DNA of 64,000 bases, taken from the NCBI RefSeq assembly GCF_018860155.1, contig NZ_JAHKNI010000007.1:248001-312000 (forward strand), read 5' to 3'. Within the stretch, counting starts at the first letter, position 1. Every line of letters begins with the position of its first letter. The translations under genes were made by a program, and so were the position numbers. This stretch comes from Nocardia albiluteola (GTDB lineage: Bacteria; Actinomycetota; Actinomycetes; Mycobacteriales; Mycobacteriaceae). Shown in pieces: positions 1-7,829 of this stretch. The notes under the pieces are model-generated. The model saw nothing but the letters and a program-made list of their open reading frames with translations. It did not search any database and had not been told where the DNA came from.

Positions 1-303
1 CTGGAAGTCCGCGCGAAGAGCTTCGCGCAGATGCGTCGTGAAGCGGCTGCGCGAGCCGACGCCGTCGTGGAATTTCGCCGCCAACCTCCGGCACCGCCGA
101 AATGCCCGGTGGTTCTGCTTTCCGCCGGCCGAGTTCCAAGAGGTGCCGGTAAGCATTTGACCGACATCCAGGAACACCAGCGCCAGTATGTCGACTCGCT
201 CGAGAATGCGCGCTTCGAGACCGTGGACTCGATGCACATAATCCAGGCCGAGCAGCCCGAACTGGTGTCAGCCCGGATCCGGGAATTCCTACCGGCGAGC
301 TGA
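1..303 (+). CDS. Alpha/beta hydrolase, C-terminal part (cut by window start)
   Basis: The frame is open from the first base, so the gene begins outside the window. The visible end carries a DSMHIIQAEQPELV segment. This is the usual setting of the catalytic histidine near the C-terminus of alpha/beta hydrolases, where the His is followed by an EQPELV-type helix. The nucleophile and acid residues lie outside the window, so the substrate cannot be guessed. No intact gene follows it on the same strand. Family assignment is fairly secure; function is unknown. Confidence 0.6.
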   Translation: MEVRAKSFAQMRREAAARADAVVEFRRQPPAPPKCPVVLLSAGRVPRGAGKHLTDIQEHQRQYVDSLENARFETVDSMHIIQAEQPELVSARIREFLPAS

Positions 304-449
304 ACCGCTCACGACCGCGGACGCTGCCATACCCGGCCTTCATCAGCTTCGCGCTCGTGCCGCTACTCGAGCGGTCCGCTGCGCCCGTCATCTTCGACGC
401 GAACAACGGGGTGGCGTCACTGAACCGGGCCAGTGGGTGATTGGGAAAG

Positions 450-864
450 GTCACGAATATCGTGGGGTCGCTTATCTCGCATTTCGGGACCTATCGGGTC
501 AGGTTGCGCAGCGGTTTCCGTGGGCCTGGCGGCGCGCGGCGCAGCGAGGTCCTCGAGTGAACGAGGGCAACTCTTCACGGATATGGAAGCACCCGAACCG
601 GGCAGCCTCGACGCTCTCATGGCCGCCAGCCACGACGGCCTGTTCGCGACCGACCTCCGACGCCTGTCCCCCTCCGACGCAGCCATTGCCGGCACCGTGA
701 CACGGCAGCGTTACGGCACGTACTACTCGGACCTGAGCCCATTGGACGCCTACGATGCCATCGTCCACATCCCCCGTGTCACTGCGGCTGACCCCGATGT
801 CGACGCGTTGACTCATGCGCCCCGCGAGGTACGGGATGTGTTCTCTCGGTGGAAGTCTCGGTAA
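450..864 (+). pseudogene. Erythromycin esterase family, C-terminal remnant with frameshift
   Basis: Two reading frames join into one recognisable product. From 450 the third frame reads VGSLISHFGTYRV, which matches the region before the last helix of erythromycin esterase family proteins. From about 505 the first frame continues with AAVSVGLAARGAARSS, then MEAPEPGSLDALM, and ends with SPLDAYDAIVHIPRVTAADP, the typical tail of that family. A single-base frame change near 500 and the absence of the N-terminal two thirds indicate a decayed gene. An ATG at 583 could still express the last 93 residues. An intact relative lies at 14169-15344. Confidence 0.55.
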
Positions 865-1085
865 CACCCGAGGGTTGTCGGCAAGGGCGGGGTCACCTCA
901 CCGATAGCCGCATCCTGTCCGAGGCTCATGCTCGATCAACCGGTGCATCAGAACTGCCGCCACGCGACCAGGCGCGGTCCGGAAGACTCCTGCCTGGTCG
1001 GCGAAGATCACCGCGTCAGATCGAAGATTCGCGGTCGCCGGTGAGTTGCGATGCTGCTCATCCTCGACGTTGGTGGGTTCGGTGG

Positions 1086-1115
1086 TCTAGTGCACTAGAA
1101 CCCCTGAATCAGGGG
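1086..1115. promoter_or_regulatory. Two adjacent perfect palindromes (operator-like)
   Basis: Positions 1086-1099 form the perfect 14-bp palindrome TCTAGTGCACTAGA. Immediately after, 1101-1115 form CCCCTGA-A-TCAGGGG. Paired palindromes of this size are typical binding sites for dimeric repressors of the TetR or GntR type. No gene starts downstream on the plus strand, so the target may have been deleted. The binding protein is unknown. Confidence 0.4.
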
Positions 1116-1121
1116 TGAAAA

Positions 1122-1161
1122 TGGTGCGCAATCGGGGACTCGAACCCCGAACCCGCTGATT
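1122..1161 (-). other. tRNA 3'-half-like sequence, possible integration-site remnant
   Basis: Read on the minus strand, this sequence ends in ATTGCGC-A-CCA, preceded by a complete T-arm with stem CGGGG/CCCCG and loop TTCGAGT. The 5' side of a tRNA (a GCGCAAT acceptor strand, D-arm and normal anticodon arm) was not found upstream, so this is not a whole tRNA. Such 3' halves are left as duplicated attachment sites when elements integrate into tRNA genes. The isoacceptor was not identified. Confidence 0.4.
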
Positions 1162-1264
1162 TCGAGGTTGCAGATCACGCGGGGAGACAATAAACGAAAT
1201 ACTCACCGCGGCTGACGATCTCGAAGATCCGAACGCAGTAGCGATAAGGCCGGATTGTTTGGGG

Positions 1265-2095
1265 TCAGAACTGGTAGCGCAGGATGCGTGCGCCCTGACG
1301 GGACAGGGCCGTGCTGTGGGCCATGGCGCGGGTGAGGGCGCGCAGGGGTTGCGGCCAGTCGGCGATCTCCGGTGCGCGGGTGAGGAAGTCCTCGTCGACC
1401 AGAGTGAGACCGGTGCTCCAGGTCTCCGGTATGCGCGGATCGTCGAACCCGGCGGCGGCCTTGATACCGAGGGCCTTGATGGTGGGGTGGTATTTCATCG
1501 CCCATGCCGCGAAGCGGGTGTAGCCGTTGAGGGCGATCTCCCCGGTCGTGAAATGTGTTGTGAGAGTGTGGGTCACGAGCTGGAACGAATCGCCGGGTAG
1601 GAAGGGGATCAGTCCCTCGGCGACGATCATAGCGGGCCGGTCGTGCGGTATGTCCGCCAGCCAGTCGGTGTCGGTGATATTTGCCCCGATCAGATGTGAA
1701 GGCTCGGGGAGAAATTGCGGTCGCAGATCCACTACCTCGGGGAAATCGACGTCATACCAATCGATTCCGGCGGACGGTTGGCACCGGATCATCCGGGGAT
1801 CCAACCCACATCCCAGGTCGAGCACCACCGCGTTGGGATGCGCGGCGGTGAACGACCGCACGGCGTCGTCCAACATTTTGGAGCGCAGCGCTGTTTCGTA
1901 GGTCAGGCTGTCCTTGATCTTCAACTTGCTGAAGTCGTAGTCGATCTGGTCCGCGATTTCCGCGGAGCGGGTGTCGCCGAGCATCGGCACAGGCAGCTTG
2001 CTGTCGAGGGCCTTGGCCCACAGTGTGATCAGCAGGGTTTCCTCGAGCTGATTCAGAGTCAGACGGGTATGTTGCGTAGTCACGAGATACCTCAC
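1265..2095 (-). CDS. SAM-dependent methyltransferase, leucine carboxyl methyltransferase-like
   Basis: A 276-residue class I methyltransferase of the leucine-carboxyl-methyltransferase-like group. Motif I is visible as VVLDLGCGLDPR near residue 90, followed by WYDVDFPEVVDLR, the acidic segment that binds the ribose of S-adenosylmethionine. The C-terminal half has VAEGLIPFLP, the usual post-II motif. Bacterial members commonly methylate small acidic metabolites; the substrate here is unknown. The start is a GTG whose bases overlap the stop of the upstream regulator gene (GTGA), implying translational coupling. It is the last gene of a three-gene minus-strand operon. Confidence 0.8.
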   Translation of the reverse strand: MRYLVTTQHTRLTLNQLEETLLITLWAKALDSKLPVPMLGDTRSAEIADQIDYDFSKLKIKDSLTYETALRSKMLDDAVRSFTAAHPNAVVLDLGCGLDPRMIRCQPSAGIDWYDVDFPEVVDLRPQFLPEPSHLIGANITDTDWLADIPHDRPAMIVAEGLIPFLPGDSFQLVTHTLTTHFTTGEIALNGYTRFAAWAMKYHPTIKALGIKAAAGFDDPRIPETWSTGLTLVDEDFLTRAPEIADWPQPLRALTRAMAHSTALSRQGARILRYQF

Positions 2096-2550
2096 GTTTT
2101 CATGGGATGCTCCGCGGAAAGGTCGCGGAGCCAGGTCAATGCCTGCTGGGCGGCGCGAATACGCTCGGTGCGCGCGCGATTTCCAGGGGCGAAGAGGGCG
2201 AGGCCGGCGTCAGCAATATCGCCGAACGCGCCGAGGCCGGCGATCTTGCGCTGGATCACCTTCTGCCAGGCATCGTCTTCGATGCGGTAGTAGGCAGTGC
2301 GATCACCCGGGATGCGCACCTTGCGGACCAGGCCGATAGTGGCGAGCAACCGCATATTCGAGGTCAGCGACGCCCGGCTGGCCTGGATGGCGTCGGCGAC
2401 CTGCCCCGCCGACTGCTCGGGCGGGTCGCAGATCATGAGCAGTCCGAGAATGCGCCCGGTGATCGGCGTGAGCCCCCACTCGTCGACGCAGAAGGTAGTC
2501 ACTTGCTCCACCCACTGCATGATGTCGTCCTGTTGGTGCTCGCTTGGCAT
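2092..2550 (-). CDS. MarR/GbsR-like winged-helix regulator
   Basis: A protein of about 152 residues with a winged helix-turn-helix. The recognition region is ASRASLTSNMRLLATIGLV and the wing reads IPGDRTAYYRI, as in GbsR/MarR-type regulators. The ATG at 2550 is preferred because GAGGAGG precedes it by seven bases; the longer frame to 2586 has no such site. It lies between a hydrolase and a methyltransferase gene, transcribed with both, and probably binds the long inverted repeat at 3542-3577 to control its own operon. The inducer is unknown. Confidence 0.8.
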   Translation of the reverse strand: MPSEHQQDDIMQWVEQVTTFCVDEWGLTPITGRILGLLMICDPPEQSAGQVADAIQASRASLTSNMRLLATIGLVRKVRIPGDRTAYYRIEDDAWQKVIQRKIAGLGAFGDIADAGLALFAPGNRARTERIRAAQQALTWLRDLSAEHPMKT

Positions 2551-2582
2551 CGGTGCGCCTCCTCGGCTACTGGTCGGTGGGA

Positions 2583-3518
2583 TCACTCAATCATGGCGGC
2601 CACTGACTCCCGAGTCGGCGGTGCGGTGATGGTCGCGAGCCGCGTCTTGCGCAGGTAGAGGTCGAACCAGTCGATGGCCAGCGCCATCGATTCCTCGAGT
2701 CCGGGACCCATGTAGAGGCCGAGGACGTCGTAGGGCAGTACCACCAGGCGCTTCGGCTCGCCCGCCTTGGCGAACGCGCTCTGTCCCTCCTCCAGCATGT
2801 GGTAGGGGTCCCAGCCGCCATTGGCGATCATCAGCAGCGGGGTGGGTGCCAGCAGGTGAATGAGGTTCTCGGGGGCGAAGGTCAGCAGATGCTCGTGCGA
2901 GTCGAGTGTCTTCTCGTTGCGATAGGTCGGGAACATCTCGGCCGCCAGATCCGGGGTGTCACGCACGCTGTCGTAGTCGAGTTCCAGATGCGGAATCCGC
3001 GCGCTCGCGCCGCCCTCGTACCGCCTCTGCCAGTCCTCGTCCAGTTGATCGCGCAGCGTCCGCACACCGGCCCGACTACTCAACCGCTCCAGGTACCGCC
3101 AACCGTTCCAGGCGCTGGGGCTCTGCACCACAACGCATTTCGCGCGCCGATCCAGCACTGCGGCTTGCACCGCCACCGAACCGCCGACGCTGACGCCCCA
3201 CAGTCCGATGCGCTCTGCATCGATCTCGGACCGCCCTTGCAGGTAGGAGATCGCACTGCGGAAATCCTCCACCTGTCGTTCGGGATAGTCCTGCCCGCGC
3301 GGCTCGCCGTCGCTGGACCCGACGGTGCGGTAGTCGATGGCCAGTACCGCGAACCCGGCCCCAACGAAGTAGGGCGCGAAAACCGCGAGGGCTTCCTTGA
3401 CCATCACACCGCTGTGTCCGAGCACCAGGCCGGGGACCGGCCCGTCGGCCTCGGGCAGATACAGGTCAGCGGCACACCGGGTGCCCAGGCTGTTGAACGT
3501 CACATGCTCAGGTGTCAT
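2583..3518 (-). CDS. Alpha/beta hydrolase, dienelactone-hydrolase or X-Pro-peptidase-like
   Basis: A hydrolase of about 311 residues. The nucleophile elbow GVSVGG sits after GLW, and LVLGHSGVM near the N-terminus forms the oxyanion region. The start is the ATG at 3518, which has GGAGG seven bases upstream; an earlier in-frame ATG at 3524 abuts that site and the longer frame enters the operator. The family includes small-ester and lactone hydrolases. It is the first gene of the operon with a MarR/GbsR-like regulator and a methyltransferase, a layout typical of inducible detoxification modules. The substrate is not predictable. Confidence 0.8.
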   Translation of the reverse strand: MTPEHVTFNSLGTRCAADLYLPEADGPVPGLVLGHSGVMVKEALAVFAPYFVGAGFAVLAIDYRTVGSSDGEPRGQDYPERQVEDFRSAISYLQGRSEIDAERIGLWGVSVGGSVAVQAAVLDRRAKCVVVQSPSAWNGWRYLERLSSRAGVRTLRDQLDEDWQRRYEGGASARIPHLELDYDSVRDTPDLAAEMFPTYRNEKTLDSHEHLLTFAPENLIHLLAPTPLLMIANGGWDPYHMLEEGQSAFAKAGEPKRLVVLPYDVLGLYMGPGLEESMALAIDWFDLYLRKTRLATITAPPTRESVAAMIE

Positions 3519-3541
3519 GCCCATTCCTCCGCAGTCGATGT

Positions 3542-3577
3542 TGCTAGTCATTTCAGCGTTGACTGAAATTACTAGCA
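3542..3577. promoter_or_regulatory. Operator: 15-bp inverted repeat upstream of hydrolase operon
   Basis: The left arm TGCTAGTCATTTCAG (3542-3556) and right arm CTGAAATTACTAGCA (3563-3577) are inverted repeats matching at 14 of 15 positions around a 6-base spacer. The site lies 24 to 59 bases upstream of the hydrolase start, where a repressor would block transcription. The MarR/GbsR-like protein of the same operon is the natural candidate ligand. Confidence 0.7.
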
Positions 3578-3620
3578 GGATAGCACGAGGGAGAGGGGCG
3601 GTCCGGGTTTGTGAAAGGGG

Positions 3621-3872
3621 TTACATGTCAGGCGGATTCGCTGGCCACAGGGCCGTCGGGAAGATGTCGACGATTTCATCGCGGACGCTGATGCTCATGG
3701 CGTCGACCTCGAGGACCACCGCACCGCCGGGTGAGGGCCGGCGGGCGCGGCAGGTGTTGAGCAGGAGACTGGCGTCGGCCACGGCGTCGGTACCGATGTC
3801 AGAACTCCGCATGTCTGCGACGGAGGCGCACCTGCGCTCGGGACGGCACGGCTCACATCCCCTCCGGAACAA
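3621..3872 (-). CDS. Possible small hypothetical protein
   Basis: An open frame of 83 codons lies in an otherwise empty 475-base interval. The likelier product starts at the ATG near 3812. Its composition (VVLEVDAMSISVRDEIVDIF) is protein-like, but no family is recognised and no good ribosome-binding site is seen. It may be a spurious frame; the rest of the interval shows only the operator at 3542-3577. Confidence 0.25.
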   Translation of the reverse strand: MFRRGCEPCRPERRCASVADMRSSDIGTDAVADASLLLNTCRARRPSPGGAVVLEVDAMSISVRDEIVDIFPTALWPANPPDM

Positions 3873-3993
3873 CCCTGATTTTTCCCTGATATCGACGCTG
3901 ACCTGGTGATATTCCGGCGGGGAGTCGGCAGTATGGATGGTGTCGGATCACGCAGACGAAAGGTTCGACGGAAACCTTCGGGAGGAATGGAAC

Positions 3994-4164
3994 ATGTTCT
4001 GGAAGATCCTGGGCGTCGTCGCGCTTGTGTGGCTGGCGTTGATCGTGGTCGGCGCGCTGGTCAAGGCGCTGTTCCCGATCCTGATGATCAGTGCCGTGGT
4101 GTTCGGGCTGTACCTGCTGTACAAGGCGGTGTCGGGCTCGAAGTCCACGGTCGACAAGATGTAG
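3994..4164 (+). CDS. Small membrane protein
   Basis: A 56-residue protein starting at the ATG at 3994, eight bases after GGAGGA. Almost the whole chain is hydrophobic: one helix from about residue 4 to 22 (ILGVVALVWLALIVVGALV) and a second from about 26 to 44, followed by a short basic tail. It is probably an integral membrane hairpin. Similar tiny membrane proteins occur across mycolic-acid actinobacteria without assigned function. It is a single-gene unit closed by the strong hairpin at 4179-4212. Confidence 0.65.
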   Translation: MFWKILGVVALVWLALIVVGALVKALFPILMISAVVFGLYLLYKAVSGSKSTVDKM

Positions 4165-4178
4165 ACGTCGTGCACGCT

Positions 4179-4212
4179 GGGGCCGCCCGGGCCGAAGGTG
4201 CCGGGCGGCCCC
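4179..4212 (+). terminator. Strong hairpin after small membrane protein gene
   Basis: Arms GGGGCCGCCCGG (4179-4190) and CCGGGCGGCCCC (4201-4212) are perfectly complementary over 12 bp with a 10-base loop. There is no proper T-run, as is usual for actinobacterial terminators. Confidence 0.7.
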
Positions 4213-4241
4213 TTGTCGTCTCCGATGCTTGAATAGGTGAC

Positions 4242-4952
4242 ATGGAGCAGGTACCCGAGGACTGGCAGCGCGGGCTCGTGATCGTCGCCCACCCGGACGA
4301 TATCGAGTATGGGGCTGCGGCCGCGGTGGCCCGCTGGACGGGGCAGGGCAAGCACATCCGCTATGTGCTGGCCAGCAGCGGGGAGGCCGGGATCGCTGGG
4401 CTACCGCCCAATCAGGCCGGGCCGCTGCGGGAGGCGGAAGAGATCGCCGCCGCCAAGGCCGTGGGTGTGGACGAGGTGGAGTTCCTCGGATATCCGGACG
4501 GGCGGATCGAGGAGAGCCTGGCGCTGCGCCGCGATCTGGCCCGGGCGATTCGCCAGCATCGTCCGGATATGGTGGTCCTGTTCAATTTCGGCGGCACATG
4601 GCAGCCGGGATACCTCAACAGCGCCGACCACCGTGCGGTCGGCCGGGCCGCGCTGGACGCGATTGCCGATGCCGCCAACGAGTGGATCTTCCCCGAACTG
4701 GGGGGCCTGCCCATCTGGTCGGCCAGGTGGGCGGCGGTCGCAGGACCGGTCGTCACGCACGCCGTCGATGTCACCGATTCCTTCGATGCCGCCCTGGAAT
4801 CGATTGCGGCGCATGGGCGTTATCTCGCGGCCCTGAGCTCGGATCCGATGGCCGAACAGGCCAGGGCGATCGTCGAGCGGGCCACCGAGCCCGTCGAGGG
4901 GTTCGCCGCGGCCCGCGCGGTCGGATTCGAGCTGTTCTATTTCGGCGGCTGA
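4242..4952 (+). CDS. PIG-L family deacetylase
   Basis: A 236-residue member of the GlcNAc-PI de-N-acetylase / MshB / Mca superfamily. The zinc-binding and catalytic AHPDD motif is at residues 16-20 (VIVAHPDDIEYG), and the second conserved segment SADHRAVG supplies the later zinc-ligand histidine. These zinc hydrolases remove acetyl or other acyl groups from sugars or mycothiol conjugates. The protein is shorter than MshB, and no mycothiol genes are nearby, so the substrate is open. It runs convergently with the HD-domain gene that ends 13 bases downstream. Confidence 0.85.
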   Translation: MEQVPEDWQRGLVIVAHPDDIEYGAAAAVARWTGQGKHIRYVLASSGEAGIAGLPPNQAGPLREAEEIAAAKAVGVDEVEFLGYPDGRIEESLALRRDLARAIRQHRPDMVVLFNFGGTWQPGYLNSADHRAVGRAALDAIADAANEWIFPELGGLPIWSARWAAVAGPVVTHAVDVTDSFDAALESIAAHGRYLAALSSDPMAEQARAIVERATEPVEGFAAARAVGFELFYFGG

Positions 4953-4965
4953 GCGAGCCGGATTG

Positions 4966-5523
4966 CTACCGCCGAGCCGCCCGGGCGACGCGCTCGACGA
5001 CCGGGCGCCAGGATTCCAGCGCCCCCACCGCAAGGCCCACGACCTTGCCCGCATCGTCGGCACGGCGCAGGGTGAGCGCGGCGGCGAAGTCCGGATCGGC
5101 CTCGAAGGCGGCCGCCTCGGCGGCGCTCATCGGTCCGCCCTGTGTCACCAGGGTGCGCAGGCTCGAGGCCGAAAGGCTCGCCGCGTGCCTCGAATCAGTC
5201 GCCGCCAGATAGCGTTTCGCGACGACGTGCAGTTCGACCAGCCGGGCCACGCGCGCGCCGAGCAGCTCGCGGACCGCCGCGGCGCCGTGTCGGCCGTGGC
5301 CCGCGTCGTCGCCGGGCACCAGGGCATGGCCGATATCGTGCACCAGGCCCGCGACCTGCAGCTCCTCATCGCGGGGACGGTCGCGGCGCAGCAGTTCGGC
5401 GCACTGGCGGTCGTGATCGAGGATGTCGACCGGATCGCCGCTGCGGTCGGGCATGTCCCAGGCATCCTCGCAGTCGGCGAGCAGGGACATCAGCTCGTCC
5501 ACGGTGGTGAGCGGGGCGATCAT
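4966..5523 (-). CDS. HD-domain protein, PhnZ/MIOX-type diiron oxygenase-like
   Basis: A 185-residue single-domain HD protein. Visible metal ligands include His in LDHDRQC, the HD pair in GLVHDIGHAL, further histidines in AGHGRHG and ELHVV, and Asp in RRADDAGK near the end. This order matches small HD proteins related to PhnZ and myo-inositol oxygenase, which oxidise C-H bonds, more than phosphohydrolases. Whether this one is an oxygenase or a hydrolase cannot be decided by eye. The cupin gene upstream ends 19 bases before its start, so the two are probably co-transcribed. Confidence 0.75.
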   Translation of the reverse strand: MIAPLTTVDELMSLLADCEDAWDMPDRSGDPVDILDHDRQCAELLRRDRPRDEELQVAGLVHDIGHALVPGDDAGHGRHGAAAVRELLGARVARLVELHVVAKRYLAATDSRHAASLSASSLRTLVTQGGPMSAAEAAAFEADPDFAAALTLRRADDAGKVVGLAVGALESWRPVVERVARAARR

Positions 5524-5542
5524 GCGGTGCGTGCGTCCGGGA

Positions 5543-6013
5543 TCACGGCGCGGGATGATGCGGATCGACCCACGGCACGGTCTCGGGTTCGCCCTCCACC
5601 TCGTCGATATCGAGGTTGACCACCACGGGTTCCTGGTCGTTGCGGATCACCACGCACCGCAACGTCGCGTCGTCCTGCGCGTTGATCTCCTGATGCGGGA
5701 CGAATGGCGGTACGTAGATGAAGTCGCCGGGCCCGGCCTCGGCGAGATATTCCAGGCGCTCGCCCCACCGCATCCGGGCCCGGCCCGCGACCACGTAGAT
5801 GACACTCTCCAGCGGACCGTGATGGTGCGCGCCGGTGGCGGCGCCGGGCTCGATCGCCACGGTGCCGGCCCAGATCCGTGCCGCGCCCGTCATCGCCCGG
5901 CTGACCGCGGCCTCGCGGTGCATGCCCGGGGTCTGCGCGGTATTGGGGTCGAGTTGGTCACCGGGCACCACGCGGACGCCGTGCTCGCGCCAATCTTTCG
6001 GGTCGTCGGCCAT
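5543..6013 (-). CDS. Cupin-domain protein
   Basis: A 156-residue single cupin. Motif 1 appears as GAHHHGPLESVIYVVAGRAR (two to three metal-binding His, one Glu) and motif 2 as PGDFIYVPPFVPHQEIN. A strong ribosome-binding site (GAGGAGG) precedes the ATG at 6013. Cupins bind a metal and act as isomerases, dioxygenases or ligand sensors. Pairing with an HD protein of the diiron-oxygenase type suggests a shared small-molecule substrate, which remains unidentified. The gene is divergent from the glycosyltransferase across a 211-base gap. Confidence 0.8.
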   Translation of the reverse strand: MADDPKDWREHGVRVVPGDQLDPNTAQTPGMHREAAVSRAMTGAARIWAGTVAIEPGAATGAHHHGPLESVIYVVAGRARMRWGERLEYLAEAGPGDFIYVPPFVPHQEINAQDDATLRCVVIRNDQEPVVVNLDIDEVEGEPETVPWVDPHHPAP

Positions 6014-6224
6014 GACATCCTCCTCGCTGGCTGATTTGCCATGCTAACCAATCGCCTCCGGTAATGCCTGGTACTGGTGCCGCTCGGAGCGTGCGATATC
6101 GCTGTGGCAGGGAGATCGCTGGGGCAGGGCCCGACATGGCGCCGGCGCAAGAGGATAGGGTGGCCCGCCGTCGAACGGCCGGACGGGAGCGATGACGCAG
6201 GCCCCGATATGGCAGTCTGTGCCC

Positions 6225-7382
6225 ATGCGAGTGGCGGTGGTGGCAGGGCCGGATCCGGGACATGCGTTTCCGGCGATCGCGCTGTGCCTGCGGTTGCTGG
6301 GCGCGGGGGACGAGCCGGTGCTGTTCACGAGTCCGCGATGGTTCGACGCGGCGCGCGCGGCCGGGATCGGGGTGCGCCGGCTTCGGGGACTCGCGCCCCG
6401 GCCACAGGACGACGACGGCGATGCGGGACAGCGCATTCACGAGCGTGCCGCGCACATCTCCACCGAGATCCTGCCGGAGCTGGGCGCCATGCTGCCGGAG
6501 TTGGTGATCTCCGATGTGCTGACCGCGGGCGGCGGCATGGCGGCCGAACGGCTCGGGGTGCCGTGGCTGGAGTTGTCGCCGCATCCGTTGTATCTCCCAT
6601 CGAAGGCGTTGCCGCCCATCGGAAGTGGGCTCGCACCCGGGGAGGGATTTCGCGGCCGTACGCGAGATGCGGTGCTGCGCGGCATGACCGCGCGCGCGAT
6701 CACCCGCGGGGACCGGCAGCGCGGCGCGGCGCGCACGAGTGTCGGTCTGCCCGAGGCGGATCCGGGCCCCACGGCCCGGCTGATCGCTACCCTGCCCGCC
6801 CTCGAGATGCCGCGACCCGACTGGCCGGAGCGCACACACGTGGTCGGTCCGCTGCTCTGGGAGCCGACCGCCGAGGTCCTGCCGCTCCCGCCGGGCGAGG
6901 ATCCGCTGGTGGTGGTCGCACCGTCGACCGCGCAGACCGGTGTCGGGGGAATGGCGCGGTCGGTCCTCGACGCACTCGACGGAGCCGGTGTGCGCGTGGC
7001 GATTTCGATGCTCGACGCCCCGCCGCAGGAGTTGCCGCCGTGGGCCGTCGCGGGTTTGGGCCGCCAGGACGAGCTGCTGCGGCGGGCCGCGGTCGTCGTC
7101 GGAGGCGGCGGGCACGGGCTGCTGGCCAAGTCGCTGCTCGCCGGGGTGCCGATCGTTACCGTGCCCGGCGGCGGCGATCAGTGGGAGCTGGCGAATCGTG
7201 CCGCCCGCCAGGGGAGTTCGATCGTGGTCCGGCCCTTCACCGCCGAGTCGGTGCGCGACGCGGTGCGGCGGATGCTGGACGAGCCGTCGTTCTCGCGGGC
7301 CGCCGCGACCGCCGCGGCGACGGTGGAGCAGGTCGAGGACCCGGTCGAGATCTGCCATCGGGTGGCGGCCGGAGCCGAGTGA
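6225..7382 (+). CDS. Glycosyltransferase, Rv2739c-like (MGT fold)
   Basis: A UDP-glycosyltransferase-like protein of about 385 residues with a GT-B fold. The N-terminus RVAVVAGPDPGHAFPAIAL is the nucleotide-fold start with the acceptor-side His. The C-terminal half carries a donor-binding region around VVVGGGGHGLLAKSLLAGVP and VPGGGDQWELANR. The internal ATG at 6225 is preferred over 6192 because it opens directly on the conserved core. Its position beside DUF3046, recA and recX is the same as for Rv2739c in M. tuberculosis. Substrates are unknown. Confidence 0.8.
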   Translation: MRVAVVAGPDPGHAFPAIALCLRLLGAGDEPVLFTSPRWFDAARAAGIGVRRLRGLAPRPQDDDGDAGQRIHERAAHISTEILPELGAMLPELVISDVLTAGGGMAAERLGVPWLELSPHPLYLPSKALPPIGSGLAPGEGFRGRTRDAVLRGMTARAITRGDRQRGAARTSVGLPEADPGPTARLIATLPALEMPRPDWPERTHVVGPLLWEPTAEVLPLPPGEDPLVVVAPSTAQTGVGGMARSVLDALDGAGVRVAISMLDAPPQELPPWAVAGLGRQDELLRRAAVVVGGGGHGLLAKSLLAGVPIVTVPGGGDQWELANRAARQGSSIVVRPFTAESVRDAVRRMLDEPSFSRAAATAAATVEQVEDPVEICHRVAAGAE

Positions 7383-7431
7383 GCCGCGTGCGCTACGACG
7401 TCGGCATCCGGTGCGCTGTACTCTCGGAACA

Positions 7432-7626
7432 GTGCGATTGACGGAATTTCAGGAAATGTTGCACACCCAGTTCGGGGTGTCCCGGGGCGATGTCCTGCTG
7501 TCCGATCACGTGCTGCCGTCGATGGGTGGGCGCACCGGCTCCCAGGCCATCGAGGACGGCGTCGATCCGCGCGATGTCTGGCGCGCGCTGTGCGCCGAGT
7601 TCGATGTGCCGCGCGGCCGCTGGTGA
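7432..7626 (+). CDS. DUF3046 protein
   Basis: A 64-residue protein starting at GTG (VRLTEFQEMLHTQFG), continuing with VLPSMGGRTGSQAIEDGVDP and ending with DVWRALCAEFDVPRGRW. This is the whole DUF3046 domain, a small actinobacterial family found next to recA (Rv2738c in M. tuberculosis). The role is unknown. In relatives recA usually follows directly; here almost 4 kb of other genes intervene. Confidence 0.85.
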   Translation: MRLTEFQEMLHTQFGVSRGDVLLSDHVLPSMGGRTGSQAIEDGVDPRDVWRALCAEFDVPRGRW

Positions 7627-7641
7627 TCGACCGCTGACAGC

Positions 7642-7829
7642 TCAGGATTTTCTGGCGTAGTGCCGGGCCGCCTTGGCCTGGTTGCCGCACGTGGCCATCG
7701 AATGCCAGCGGCGGGTGCCGTTCTTCGAGGTGTCGTGGAAGTACAGGACGCAGCGCGGGTGGGCGCACTGCTTGATGCGGCCGGGGGAGTCCGCCAGCAG
7801 CCGCAGTAGGTCGTCCGCGGCCAGCCAAG
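7642..7829 (-). pseudogene. CGNR zinc-finger protein, C-terminal stump
   Basis: The minus strand from about 7829 encodes LAADDLLRLLADSPGRIKQC, then AHPRCVLYFHDTSKNGTRRW, then HSMATCGNQAKAARHYARKS and a stop. This is the zinc-binding C-terminal domain of CGNR proteins, with two cysteines spaced like C-x4-C and the CGN(R)-x-K signature (here CGNQ). The N-terminal ABATE domain of about 100 residues is missing. The sequence breaks off where a plus-strand flavin-binding protein fragment begins, so this looks like a deletion or recombination scar. Confidence 0.6.

Larger units (their letters stand above)
865..1264. other. Gene-free stretch with palindromes and a half-tRNA-like sequence
   Basis: No convincing protein gene is present in these 400 bases. 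The stretch contains two adjacent perfect palindromes and a tRNA 3'-half-like sequence, listed separately. They lie between the decayed esterase and the 3' end of the minus-strand methyltransferase operon. Confidence 0.5.

Noticed and set aside
5958..7358. 466-codon minus-strand frame opposite the glycosyltransferase
   Set aside because: Composition is that of an antisense shadow; the plus-strand gene has clear domain motifs.
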